A DNA stretch of 17,345 nucleotides, from positions 1-17,345 of the forward strand of contig CBINHE010000089.1 in the NCBI GenBank assembly GCA_966250375.1, given 5' to 3'. A program made the position numbers and the translations under genes. The notes beneath the pieces are model-generated. The model worked only from the letters and a program-made list of their open reading frames with translations, did no database searches and was not told the origin of the DNA. The stretch is from CAMLDH01 sp966250375. Its GTDB lineage: Bacteria > Pseudomonadota > Gammaproteobacteria > Burkholderiales > Burkholderiaceae_D. This document shows, in pieces, positions 1 to 8,344 of the stretch. Numbering within the stretch: the stretch's first letter is position 1; every line of letters begins with the position of its first letter.

Positions 1-341
1 CGGTCGTAGTGGACGCCGTCCTCTTTGTTCCAAAATACTGTGGGGTTGCCTAGATCACGGGCACATGCCACCATCTTCGCAAGCGTATTGTTATTGCGTT
101 TCGGATAGTCGGGATACGCCGCGATCTTGAACTTCCATGCGTTACGGTAACCACTCCACGCCGACTCGACGAAAAGTAAATCGGGTTTCCAGAATTGCAG
201 CACCCAACGGTAGTTAAGCGGAGTCAGATCGTATGTCGAACAAGACTCGCTCAAGCAGTGACGGGTTAACTCGTCCGCAAGCAAGGCAATGCGGAGTGGA
301 GAATCACCGGCGGACGCATGTTTGAAGAGGGACAGCGCCAT
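1..341 (-). CDS. CgeB-like glycosyltransferase, N-terminal part (cut by left edge)
   Basis: This is the last visible gene of the minus-strand operon; the frame is open from an ATG at 341 to the left edge (about 113 codons). I translated it by hand. It is clearly paralogous to the CgeB-like domain of the large fusion protein encoded at 3261-8321: both share a DLTP/QLTP motif, a LLF(V/I)ESAW motif and a PT(V/I)FWNKED motif in the same order and spacing. CgeB-like proteins are GT-B glycosyltransferases that act in the cytoplasm on spore or surface polysaccharides; the donor and acceptor here are unknown. The start lies 4 nt after the stop of the upstream gene with no clear Shine-Dalgarno sequence, so translation is probably coupled. 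Only the N-terminal sub-domain is visible, so the catalytic C-terminal half cannot be judged. Confident as a gene and family; substrate not inferable. Confidence 0.8.
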   Translation of the reverse strand, partial: MALSLFKHASAGDSPLRIALLADELTRHCLSESCSTYDLTPLNYRWVLQFWKPDLLFVESAWSGYRNAWKFKIAAYPDYPKRNNNTLAKMVACARDLGNPTVFWNKEDGVHYD

Positions 342-345
342 GATG

Positions 346-2280
346 TTATGGTGCGGTGTCCAGTGCCAGCGGCAACTCCATGTGTTCATGATCCTCGATC
401 AAGCCCAATATGTCCGGAATCATTTCTTCGGATTCAGGCCCGTGTCCGCTCGGATCCTCGTAAAGCCACGCAAAATGACGGCCATCTGCAGACCGGCCTC
501 CTTTAGAGGCACCCTGAAAGGCAGTCCAGAACGGTTGAAAGTGGCGACGGTAGTGATGCGTATCCTGCTTGTTTTGTATCAGGATGGCGCGAGAATGCCG
601 ATTGTTTCTCCATGCGTTCTTCATGCTGACGCGATGACCGAACATCTGCTCAATCTCCACTGCAGATTTGCTATTGAAACACAGGTTCCTGACCCTCCTC
701 ACAGCGCTGTCAAGGTTATATGCAAGAATTTCGGTTTGGCCGTTGATAGCAACTGCGGTTGAACCTTCAATTCGGGCAGCCATCGCTAATGATGCAAAGC
801 CACCACCAGAAGATCCCCAGAAAACAATCTTATCCTCTGGTATATCAAGTGTTTCTGCGAAACGTCGGATAAGGTTGCAAAGTTCATCAGTAGCGTCGTG
901 CTTGGTTGTGCCGAGATACCACCCCACCCTCATGTCATCATGGAGTTCAAGTGTAGGATCTGCAACACATAGCACATGACCTGGAAACTTGCCGGCTGCC
1001 GCCCAAGTCCAGCGATTAAAGTACGGCAATGTAATCTTGTTTCGGTCAGCAGCGCCGCCCAGCATTACAAATAGCCGTTGATTTCCGCCGTTAAAATAAA
1101 GTGCAGGAAACGTCCAATGAGGTCCGCCAAGTTGCAGTGCCGTACGTTCAGGCTTCGGCTTTGTGGACGATGACAAGGTGAACGTGGTGGGATTCAGAAA
1201 CACTGGATTCGAATATTTTGTTTCCTTATGGCCATCCGGTGCTAACAGGAAAACAAATATCCGATACAGCCCTGGCGTTCCTTTGGTATCGAATCGTAGC
1301 TCCGCGCTTGTCGTATACCACTGTGCATGGATACGCTCTTCGTTTCTGAACACGTAAAACGCAAATTGTGCGGCGTCCAGTCCAGAACTTACGACATTTG
1401 CCACCAGTTCATTTCCTTCGCAGGCAAGGAGAACCTGTTTAATTTGGGAACTGTTTACATTGGCATTCATAATTCTCTCCTCGGGTTTATCTGGCTGCGC
1501 CCTCATTGAGGGCATTGATAGGTTTGATTCAACAAGGTCATGCAAGCTGGCACAGGCTTTTCTGTAATAGTCATCAGAGTAATGGACCGGGGAAAGCCCC
1601 CAGCGATGTTGAGGATTTGCTTTGAACATCTCCGTTGAAAACGTCATCCAATTGTCAGGCGCGACGAAATGCGCCAATTGGTCATACATCCATGCAAGAT
1701 GATCGTTGGCCTTATTAATGGTGGCGGCAGGGAATGTTGCGGGTAAGGCGCTGCCGTCTTCGAACTGATCAGCCCAAAAGACTTTATTGATCGCTACCCG
1801 CTTTAATACGTCGTGTGCGTTCAACGCGGCGACCAGTTTTTCTACGCCCTTCAACCATAAGACCTGATGTTGTTCGCTGCCACTTGCTATCCATTGAGTC
1901 GAATTGCGCTGCGCTGAAGTGACCAAGCCGCTTGCAAACAATTCATTGGAAGCCGTTGCTACTGATCCAGGGTGCATTTCATAAACATCAAATCGTTCGT
2001 CAAGGAAATCTAAAAGAAGAACATCAAATTCCTGGTTTTTAAAGTCATCAAGAAAGCTCTTGCGTATGTCACGTAAAACCATTCGTCGCTGAAAAGGGGA
2101 ATTGATCTTGGTTAAATCCTCCTCATGTATCGGAATAGGCATGGTGCCTAATGAAGCCAATGAAGAGCGCGCGTAATAATCTACGAGCTCGAATTGCTGG
2201 TTGTGTGCAAAACTTAAAATATCGCGCGATACACAACTTCCAAGTATCAATACTCGTATTGGTCTTTTTAATGTAAGCAT
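346..2280 (-). CDS. Two-domain capsule protein: SGNH-like (DUF6270-type) N-terminus plus alpha/beta-hydrolase C-terminus
   Basis: A 644-residue cytoplasmic protein with no signal peptide or membrane segment. Residues about 7-250 begin with a beta strand running into GSCVSRD (14-20), the signature I associate with DUF6270, which looks like the nucleophile block of SGNH hydrolases and acyltransferases. Residues about 270-365 look beta-rich. Residues about 385-630 resemble an alpha/beta hydrolase: a GSSGGG nucleophile elbow puts the Ser at 491, and plausible acid and base partners are Asp573 (in NKQD) and His613 (in SGHG). Such proteins in capsule clusters are usually suspected of adding or removing acyl groups, and Asp2-like proteins share this fold. 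It lies between a secreted protein gene (9-nt gap) and a CgeB-like glycosyltransferase gene (4-nt gap). An AGG at 13-15 nt upstream is a distant ribosome site. The role in polymer acylation is inference; the domain reading is fairly secure. Confidence 0.75.
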   Translation of the reverse strand: MLTLKRPIRVLILGSCVSRDILSFAHNQQFELVDYYARSSLASLGTMPIPIHEEDLTKINSPFQRRMVLRDIRKSFLDDFKNQEFDVLLLDFLDERFDVYEMHPGSVATASNELFASGLVTSAQRNSTQWIASGSEQHQVLWLKGVEKLVAALNAHDVLKRVAINKVFWADQFEDGSALPATFPAATINKANDHLAWMYDQLAHFVAPDNWMTFSTEMFKANPQHRWGLSPVHYSDDYYRKACASLHDLVESNLSMPSMRAQPDKPEERIMNANVNSSQIKQVLLACEGNELVANVVSSGLDAAQFAFYVFRNEERIHAQWYTTSAELRFDTKGTPGLYRIFVFLLAPDGHKETKYSNPVFLNPTTFTLSSSTKPKPERTALQLGGPHWTFPALYFNGGNQRLFVMLGGAADRNKITLPYFNRWTWAAAGKFPGHVLCVADPTLELHDDMRVGWYLGTTKHDATDELCNLIRRFAETLDIPEDKIVFWGSSGGGFASLAMAARIEGSTAVAINGQTEILAYNLDSAVRRVRNLCFNSKSAVEIEQMFGHRVSMKNAWRNNRHSRAILIQNKQDTHHYRRHFQPFWTAFQGASKGGRSADGRHFAWLYEDPSGHGPESEEMIPDILGLIEDHEHMELPLALDTAP

Positions 2281-2289
2281 GGCGTTTTA

Positions 2290-3264
2290 TTACCTGTAAT
2301 ATCTTCCCACGGAGATCATCGGAACCCCATCGAGCTTGTCGGGGCTATATTCGATGTACACGAATGCGCGAATGGCGTTGGCATCGCCCCTAACGGGTAA
2401 TAACAACTTATTGTGACCAAATTCGTCAAAGCAGCCGTTCATGTTGAAATCGTGGCCGTATTCTTGAACTAGCGGTGAAATGGGATCGTCATTGCGCTTG
2501 AGTATGATGCTGTTTTGCACCCAGATAGGTTTCCCAATTCGTTTCTTGACCTTTGGATTCCCCTCTCGCGTCAGCAACAAAGTTTCGCCTGTCGGGGTTG
2601 CTTTGAAGCGGCGAAAATCAATGCTGGATAATTGGTGTTTCCAATCATCAGCGACCCCCATCAGCGTATCCTTGTGATAAATATCGCCGTTGAAGTAAGT
2701 GTCAATCTGCTTTTGCTTGATGGATCCGAATACGGGGGCACTTGAAACGAAAGCGAAGCCTACCGCTTGGTCCAATTGGATGGTGTCGGTGGCGTTCCTG
2801 ATTTCTGTGAGCACATAGGAATCTGAAACTTCAGGATCTGTGGTCCAGCGGTATTGAAACTGATCGGTGGCGATCAAGAATCCATCGCTCTCTTGGCTGA
2901 ATTTGACCGTACGTTGTCCCGACTCGCTCGGGTTGATGGTAGCGATGCGTTCGTCAAAACATCGTGGCGAACGAGTCGGCGCATGCATTTCGTGCGGGAG
3001 TTCAGTAGGTGCTCGGGGAAGATTCATTCCGCCGTCATAGCGCGTGAATTTCATGCACAAGGCCTTACCGCAAACGGTGATAATCCCGAGTTCAACGACA
3101 TTATGGGGCGGGGCGGGGGCAGTGGTGCGATACCCTACTGAGTAGGTGATGACTTTCGGCTGTGCTTCAGCAGCTTTTGCAGCGCTGTCAGTCAAAGAGC
3201 ATAGCAGCGCAATAGGACAAATAATCGCCCACGAAAGGCCCTGAATACGTAGTTTTGCACTCAT
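2290..3264 (-). CDS. Secreted protein of unknown function with calcium-loop-like motif
   Basis: I do not recognise this 324-residue protein. It starts with a typical type I signal peptide: basic residues at 4 and 6, a hydrophobic core at about 10-24, and an AEA site giving probable cleavage after residue 34. The Cys in that core is not in a good lipobox, so I do not call it a lipoprotein. The mature part has four cysteines (65, 70, 102, 278), enough for two disulfides, and is predicted by eye to be mostly beta. Residues 272-283 (DFNMNGCFDEFG) fit the first nine positions of an EF-hand or dockerin-type calcium loop (D, N, N, G, D), but the last acidic ligand is missing. Its ATG overlaps the stop of the fusion-protein gene by 4 bp, so it is co-translated with capsule assembly genes. 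A periplasmic or surface role in capsule handling is a guess from context. Confidence 0.8.
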   Translation of the reverse strand: MSAKLRIQGLSWAIICPIALLCSLTDSAAKAAEAQPKVITYSVGYRTTAPAPPHNVVELGIITVCGKALCMKFTRYDGGMNLPRAPTELPHEMHAPTRSPRCFDERIATINPSESGQRTVKFSQESDGFLIATDQFQYRWTTDPEVSDSYVLTEIRNATDTIQLDQAVGFAFVSSAPVFGSIKQKQIDTYFNGDIYHKDTLMGVADDWKHQLSSIDFRRFKATPTGETLLLTREGNPKVKKRIGKPIWVQNSIILKRNDDPISPLVQEYGHDFNMNGCFDEFGHNKLLLPVRGDANAIRAFVYIEYSPDKLDGVPMISVGRYYR

Positions 3265-6200
3265 TTCATGAGTCTCATTTCCGCACCAATGATTCTCAAT
3301 AGGTCGCTTTGGCGACGCACTCGCGCAGCTGCTGCTATTGATAGTGCAGCGAATTGTTCCGGCTCCTCATAAAGTTCAGCAATACCCTTGGCCATTGCTT
3401 CGGCATCTTCTCCCGCAGCAAGAACGCCACAGCTTTCGTCAACAAATTCGGGAATCGCTGTTACCGCGTTGGTGACAGGCACGAGACCTGAGGCCATTGC
3501 TTCGTCACGTGAAACACCTTGCGCATCCATGCGGGTCGGACAAAGGAACATGCCGTACTCTTTATGAAGCGCTGCAATCTCATCCTGTTTAAGGAAGCGC
3601 TGTTCTATATAGACGTTGCGGAATTTGCGCAGTGGAGCCAGCGTTTCCTCGAATAGTGACCCGTCCCCAATCATGCGGAACTCCATATCGTAAAACCAGG
3701 ATTTATTGGATAGCAGTTGAATCGCCTTCACGCTGAGATCATTCGCATATTTGGCCGATGCATAAGGACGAATCGAGAGTACCTTCTTGCGTTGCTCAAC
3801 CGGCTTCTTTTGATAACTGAATATTTCTGTATCAATAGGGTTGTGAATGATGGCGTAGTGTTTTTCAGGAATACGGAACCCAAGATCTTCCATGACTTCT
3901 TCTGCAAAGTAACGCGAGACAAATACCAGCTTGAGGTTGGCTGGAATGTCTTTTAGCAACCCCCGCCAGAAAGCCATTCGTTGTTCGCTTTGCAGTTTGC
4001 CTACAGCGCGTGCTTCTTCCGTGTGATAGTTATAGTCGCGCCGCCACCACGGCTGAATCTCCGCGCCGTGAACCCATACAATAATTTTAAGGCGATGGAT
4101 ATGCCGTTGCAGCACTTCCCACATCGACAGGTCAAGGAAATGCACGAGGACACTCTTGTATTGGCCGCTGCACAACATTCGGTGCAATGCCTCCTGAGAA
4201 CCGGTAGTAACGTCGACATCCTCGAATTCATGATAAGAAACTGCTTCATTGGAACGCAGCCTGAAAACATCGCACTTAACGTCACGTTCCCGATAGGCGC
4301 GCACCCGGCTGTGTACGAAGCCGTTGCGATATAGATCGTCGTAGGAGGGGTAGTGATTGGTAATCAAAAGATGCTCTCCCTGACCGATCATTTCGGCAGG
4401 TTCGATGTCGCGGTGTCCCAGTACCAAACCCTTGATTTCAGCATTACCGCCAGCATAAAAACGCAGGCCGAAGCGTATTTTGGCAGTGCCCGTCGGAATT
4501 TCGGCTTCTTGATTGCGGTTGGCGTGTTTGATGACGTGACTGATTTTTTGTTTTTGTGCATCCAGGAAAAGGATCACCAGCTGGATGTTCAGTCCGGGTG
4601 TGGTGTCGAGGTGAATTTTGAGCTGGTTGTCGAATCCGAGTGATTCCGGGCTGTGGTCGATAGTGGCGTACACGTATTCGTGCTTGCCATCCGCGAGCGT
4701 TGAATCTACGCGCCAGCAATTGCCGTCTACCGTCAGTTGGATGGCCGAGCTTGGCGCTTTTGTAAAATATGAGGCGAGCTGTTTTCCCGTGATGACAGAG
4801 CCTTCATCATGACTATTGGCTTGTGGCGCAATACGTTCTGCACGCGCCAGCAACTCGTCAATACTGATGCCTGTGTTCAGATTGGGCAAGTCATCTACGC
4901 GCCTGGAGACCAAGGCCTGCTGCTCTTTATCTGCACCATGTCGGCAGTAGTTGAATTCATCAATGGCTAGTCCATGCACCGATTCAAAATGCATGTAGAG
5001 CAAAGAGTCCAGCCAATCGATCAGTACCGCATTCGCAACACCCTCCATTCTGATGGATGCGCAACGTGCGGGTATCCGCGTGATCGGACGATAAGCGACT
5101 TGACCGTGTTTAAGCTGTATCGTGCCATCGACCAGAACATGGTGGCTACCCTTGCCGATGACAACCGCGTCACTATAGCGAGTGGCCAGCGCAATATCGA
5201 GCAGATAGTTGGGACCGTAGTAATCCTCTGGCACCATCGGGGCGATCAGGTCGGCATCGGAGAGGCATGCACGAACCGTTTGACCGACGATTTGTTCGCG
5301 ACGAATCAGTCGTACGCGATGGCCTGTAACGGACGCATCCTGAACAAGGCCTTCTCCGGTAACGACATGCAGCGTCGTGTTGGCATAATGCTGGCGCCGG
5401 TAACATGCCAAGACTGCATCCAGCTCAACTTGATTTGCCGCATGCGCGACGACAGCGATATGGGGCAATCCGCTTTCCATTGGCTTTTGCAATGCCTTGG
5501 AAACTACGTACGATAATCGCTGTTCATAGGTATGTTCGTGCATCACCTTGCGTAATGCCGCCAGACGAAGCTTGCGTGCATGTTCGTCGTCACTAGCCAG
5601 CATGTTCAATTTCCGGACCATCTCGCTGCCATTGTCCGTTGTGATGATCAAATCGCCAAACAAGATACGGATGCCGCGCGAGAAATTGCTGACGGTGACC
5701 GTATTGGAGGCGAGCAGTTCGAACACGCGACGGGCGAACATCGATTGCGACTGCTTGATCGAATTCAGATTGATCGCGTAGCGATACCCTTTGTACGCCT
5801 TGTCAATCTGGTCGAACGGCAAGGTACCTACAATGTAGGGTTGATACGCCGCAGGGAACTGGTAATTGGGATCGTTCTTGCCGTAATTCCGGTCATAGAT
5901 TTCGAGCGGACGGAACGTCGGAAGCTCGGCTGCAAAATTGCCCAAATCCCGTGTTCGTTCCGGATAGCGCGTATAGTACGCGCCCGCAAAGCAGAAGGCG
6001 TCCTTGCGCTCATAGGTTTCAATTGGATGATTGGTGGCCGGCTGGCAAGCAAACGGCAGCAAGTACACACGATCATGGCCAAGCGCTGCCTTGTAGCGAT
6101 GAATACAATCGATGTCGGTCGTAAATACGTAATCGAACAGTTTGGCGGTGGTCAGAAAGGATTCGAAATGCACCGGGTCTTCCTTGTTCCAGAAGATGGT

Positions 6201-8321
6201 CGGTACGGACATCGCACGGCACCATGCAACAATGTCTTGCAGTTCCTGGCTGGTGTGGCCAACCTTGCTGCCCCATAACTCGTCTTTTCCGCGCCATGCC
6301 GACTCAATGAACAGAAGCTGGGGCATGAATGCGCTTAATTCTGCTTTCCAATGATCGGGCGTCAGCTGCTGCGTGTCGCACTCATGTCTGTACGAGCCAA
6401 AGGTAAACTCGTCCATGATGCACGCTATTTTCAGCTGAGGCCGTTTTTTCGACATGACGTCAACAGGAACAATCGTGGATGGACTGCGATCAAGAACCTG
6501 GTCGGCAATTTGATTTGCAAGCGGCGTCGTATGTGATGAGGACTGTTCCTGTAATCTCACCACCGGGGAGGCTACCTTTGGCGATGATGCTGCGTGATCC
6601 AGTGCTTTGCGGCTGCGTGCCCTTCGTTTTTGCCGTGTAATCAGCTCATTGCGCCACGCCCAAAAAGCCCTGCCCAAGCCCATAAAGCCACGCACTGAGG
6701 TAAAGCCATGCATCAGTAGATAGCCAAGCTGAAAAGCCAAGCTGGCACGGGTTTTAATAACTTTTTGTTCTGCTTCTATTTTTTGATGATGCAGTTGTTG
6801 AAGTTTGTTATTGGCCTCTGCCAACGCTTTTTTGTTCTTTTTGTCTTCAAGCGCCAGTTGCTCGATTTTGTGCTTTTGTTCACGCGCTATCGAGGCGTGG
6901 ACTTCAAGTTTCTCCTTTAATTTTGGGAGTTCCTCTGCAATCAGCCATCTGTACTTGAGGTTGGCTTGCTCTAGCTGTATCGGGATTTCCCCCAATGCCT
7001 GCTCGGCGGCTTGGCGTGATGCCTCTTCCTGTGCGATGCGCTTCTTGAGCGAATTGACCTGTTCAGTCGCAGCACGGTACTTCTGATTGGCCGCTTCCAG
7101 GCGGACGGTTACCGTTGCATGCTCCGCTGTCAGGCGGATGAGCTTTTTCTCCGCGTCATGTGCGGCAATACTGTTGGCTTGCGCTTGTTCGGCAAGACGG
7201 CCAATCTCTTGCTGCAGGGCGGCCCGCTCTTCTTGCCGTCTGGCCTGTGCCTGCTCGGCGGCTAGGCGTGATGCCTCTTCCTGTCTGGTCGCAGCACGGT
7301 ACTTCTGATTGGCCGCTTCCAGGCGGGCGGTTGCCGTTGCATGCTCTGCTTCCAGGCGGATGAGCTTTTTCTCCGCGTCATGGGCGGCAATACTGTTGGC
7401 TTGCGCTTGTTCGGCAAGACGGCCAATCTCTTGCTGCAGGGCGGCCCGCTCTTCTTGCCGTCTGGCCTGTGCCTGCTCCATCTGTGTCTGGATTTGCTCC
7501 AGTGCCTGCTCGGCGGCCAGGCGTGATGCCTCTTCCTGTTCGGTCGCAGCACGGTACTTCTGATTAATATCATCAAATTTTTTTCGGGCAGCGCCAACAT
7601 CATCACGGAGATTCCGTTCAATCTGAAAAAATGCTGCTTCCAGTTTTTTCAGCATGTTTTCCGTCAGATTGACATTGGCGGCTTTAGGTTTGATCCCATC
7701 TCGAAGTTGTGCAACGACACCAAGCCATTTACCCAATACTTCTATTTCAACGACATCAAAATGTTTCGCAATGAGTTTGAGCGGCTCTAGCAGATAAAAG
7801 GTATGTTTGTGGTCAATAAAATCGTTGATGCCAAAAGGCACTGTTATGATCAGTCTTCCTTTTTTTGGAAGAATTTTAGCGGCGATGTCTAAAAACCTTT
7901 GTGGTTGAACCAGATGTTCGAGCACTTCGCTCATTACAATGGTTTCGAACTTCAGCTTCTGCAAATCGAGTGATAGAAAATCTGCATTAATGAATTCGAC
8001 TTTTTCCTGCACATGGTCTGGTTCGCTTGCCAAGTAAAGCGATGCCTGTTCAATCGCCTTGGGACTAGTGTCGATGCCTGTAACTTTAATACCTTCACGA
8101 GCAAGAAGTAGCGCCACAATGCCTTGGCTGCATCCCACGTCAAGAACGCTTGTCCCTTGAACCTGGTCGCATATCCAATGAATCCGATCCTGCGTTTCAC
8201 GCATGAACTGGGCGCCCATCTTGCCATAGTAAGCTTCGGCCACTCGATCATGAATATCGGCAAGTGGCTCCCCTGGGACGGTGTCTGGAGTGACAACGGA
8301 TAAGGTGATATTTTTATTCAT
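3261..8321 (-). CDS. Giant fusion protein: methyltransferase, coiled coil, CgeB-like and GT4 glycosyltransferases
   Basis: This protein has 1686 residues from the ATG at 8321, which I prefer to the in-frame TTG at 8348 because a GGGA lies 7 nt upstream. Residues 20-200 form a class I SAM-dependent methyltransferase: motif I VLDVGCSQG at 59-67, acidic loop GIDTS at 82-86, SEVLEHL at 131-137. Residues about 223-525 are a charged coiled coil with tandem repeats. Residues 628-946 are a CgeB-like glycosyltransferase (FWNKED near 711). Residues about 953-1131 resemble a GT2 fold (YGPNYL) in which the usual acidic metal-binding motif is degraded. Residues about 1178-1306 look like a beta-sandwich module. 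Residues 1316-1686 are a GT4 retaining glycosyltransferase whose E-x7-E motif reads D1599-x7-E1607. It is probably the main chain-building enzyme on the cytoplasmic face; sugar specificities are unknown. The methyltransferase and coil may cap and measure the chain, by analogy with WbdD. The gene overlaps its downstream neighbour by 4 bp. Confidence 0.85.
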   Translation of the reverse strand: MNKNITLSVVTPDTVPGEPLADIHDRVAEAYYGKMGAQFMRETQDRIHWICDQVQGTSVLDVGCSQGIVALLLAREGIKVTGIDTSPKAIEQASLYLASEPDHVQEKVEFINADFLSLDLQKLKFETIVMSEVLEHLVQPQRFLDIAAKILPKKGRLIITVPFGINDFIDHKHTFYLLEPLKLIAKHFDVVEIEVLGKWLGVVAQLRDGIKPKAANVNLTENMLKKLEAAFFQIERNLRDDVGAARKKFDDINQKYRAATEQEEASRLAAEQALEQIQTQMEQAQARRQEERAALQQEIGRLAEQAQANSIAAHDAEKKLIRLEAEHATATARLEAANQKYRAATRQEEASRLAAEQAQARRQEERAALQQEIGRLAEQAQANSIAAHDAEKKLIRLTAEHATVTVRLEAANQKYRAATEQVNSLKKRIAQEEASRQAAEQALGEIPIQLEQANLKYRWLIAEELPKLKEKLEVHASIAREQKHKIEQLALEDKKNKKALAEANNKLQQLHHQKIEAEQKVIKTRASLAFQLGYLLMHGFTSVRGFMGLGRAFWAWRNELITRQKRRARSRKALDHAASSPKVASPVVRLQEQSSSHTTPLANQIADQVLDRSPSTIVPVDVMSKKRPQLKIACIMDEFTFGSYRHECDTQQLTPDHWKAELSAFMPQLLFIESAWRGKDELWGSKVGHTSQELQDIVAWCRAMSVPTIFWNKEDPVHFESFLTTAKLFDYVFTTDIDCIHRYKAALGHDRVYLLPFACQPATNHPIETYERKDAFCFAGAYYTRYPERTRDLGNFAAELPTFRPLEIYDRNYGKNDPNYQFPAAYQPYIVGTLPFDQIDKAYKGYRYAINLNSIKQSQSMFARRVFELLASNTVTVSNFSRGIRILFGDLIITTDNGSEMVRKLNMLASDDEHARKLRLAALRKVMHEHTYEQRLSYVVSKALQKPMESGLPHIAVVAHAANQVELDAVLACYRRQHYANTTLHVVTGEGLVQDASVTGHRVRLIRREQIVGQTVRACLSDADLIAPMVPEDYYGPNYLLDIALATRYSDAVVIGKGSHHVLVDGTIQLKHGQVAYRPITRIPARCASIRMEGVANAVLIDWLDSLLYMHFESVHGLAIDEFNYCRHGADKEQQALVSRRVDDLPNLNTGISIDELLARAERIAPQANSHDEGSVITGKQLASYFTKAPSSAIQLTVDGNCWRVDSTLADGKHEYVYATIDHSPESLGFDNQLKIHLDTTPGLNIQLVILFLDAQKQKISHVIKHANRNQEAEIPTGTAKIRFGLRFYAGGNAEIKGLVLGHRDIEPAEMIGQGEHLLITNHYPSYDDLYRNGFVHSRVRAYRERDVKCDVFRLRSNEAVSYHEFEDVDVTTGSQEALHRMLCSGQYKSVLVHFLDLSMWEVLQRHIHRLKIIVWVHGAEIQPWWRRDYNYHTEEARAVGKLQSEQRMAFWRGLLKDIPANLKLVFVSRYFAEEVMEDLGFRIPEKHYAIIHNPIDTEIFSYQKKPVEQRKKVLSIRPYASAKYANDLSVKAIQLLSNKSWFYDMEFRMIGDGSLFEETLAPLRKFRNVYIEQRFLKQDEIAALHKEYGMFLCPTRMDAQGVSRDEAMASGLVPVTNAVTAIPEFVDESCGVLAAGEDAEAMAKGIAELYEEPEQFAALSIAAAARVRRQSDLLRIIGAEMRLMK
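6945..7565 (-). repeat. Near-identical tandem repeats inside the coiled-coil coding region
   Basis: Two full units and one partial unit lie head to tail within the fusion gene. They are 7565-7311 (85 codons), 7310-7089 (74 codons) and a diverging partial copy at 7088-6945. The copies at 7141-7257 and 7363-7479 differ at a single base that I can see. The first unit has 33 bp more than the second (11 residues); a related 11-residue stretch also follows in the third copy, so the second copy probably lost it. All changes keep the reading frame. The unit lengths equal whole heptads plus one 11-residue hendecad, which would keep the coiled-coil register. Confidence 0.93.
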
Positions 8322-8344
8322 GCTTCTGTCCCGTAGCGTTTTAC

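Noticed and set aside
2290..3264. Lipoprotein reading of the secreted protein
   Set aside because: The Cys at 22 is preceded by Ala-Leu-Leu rather than a lipobox, and a good signal peptidase I site follows at residue 34.
6945..7565. CRISPR array or non-coding satellite
   Set aside because: The repeats are long, contiguous without spacers and in frame within a coding coiled coil.
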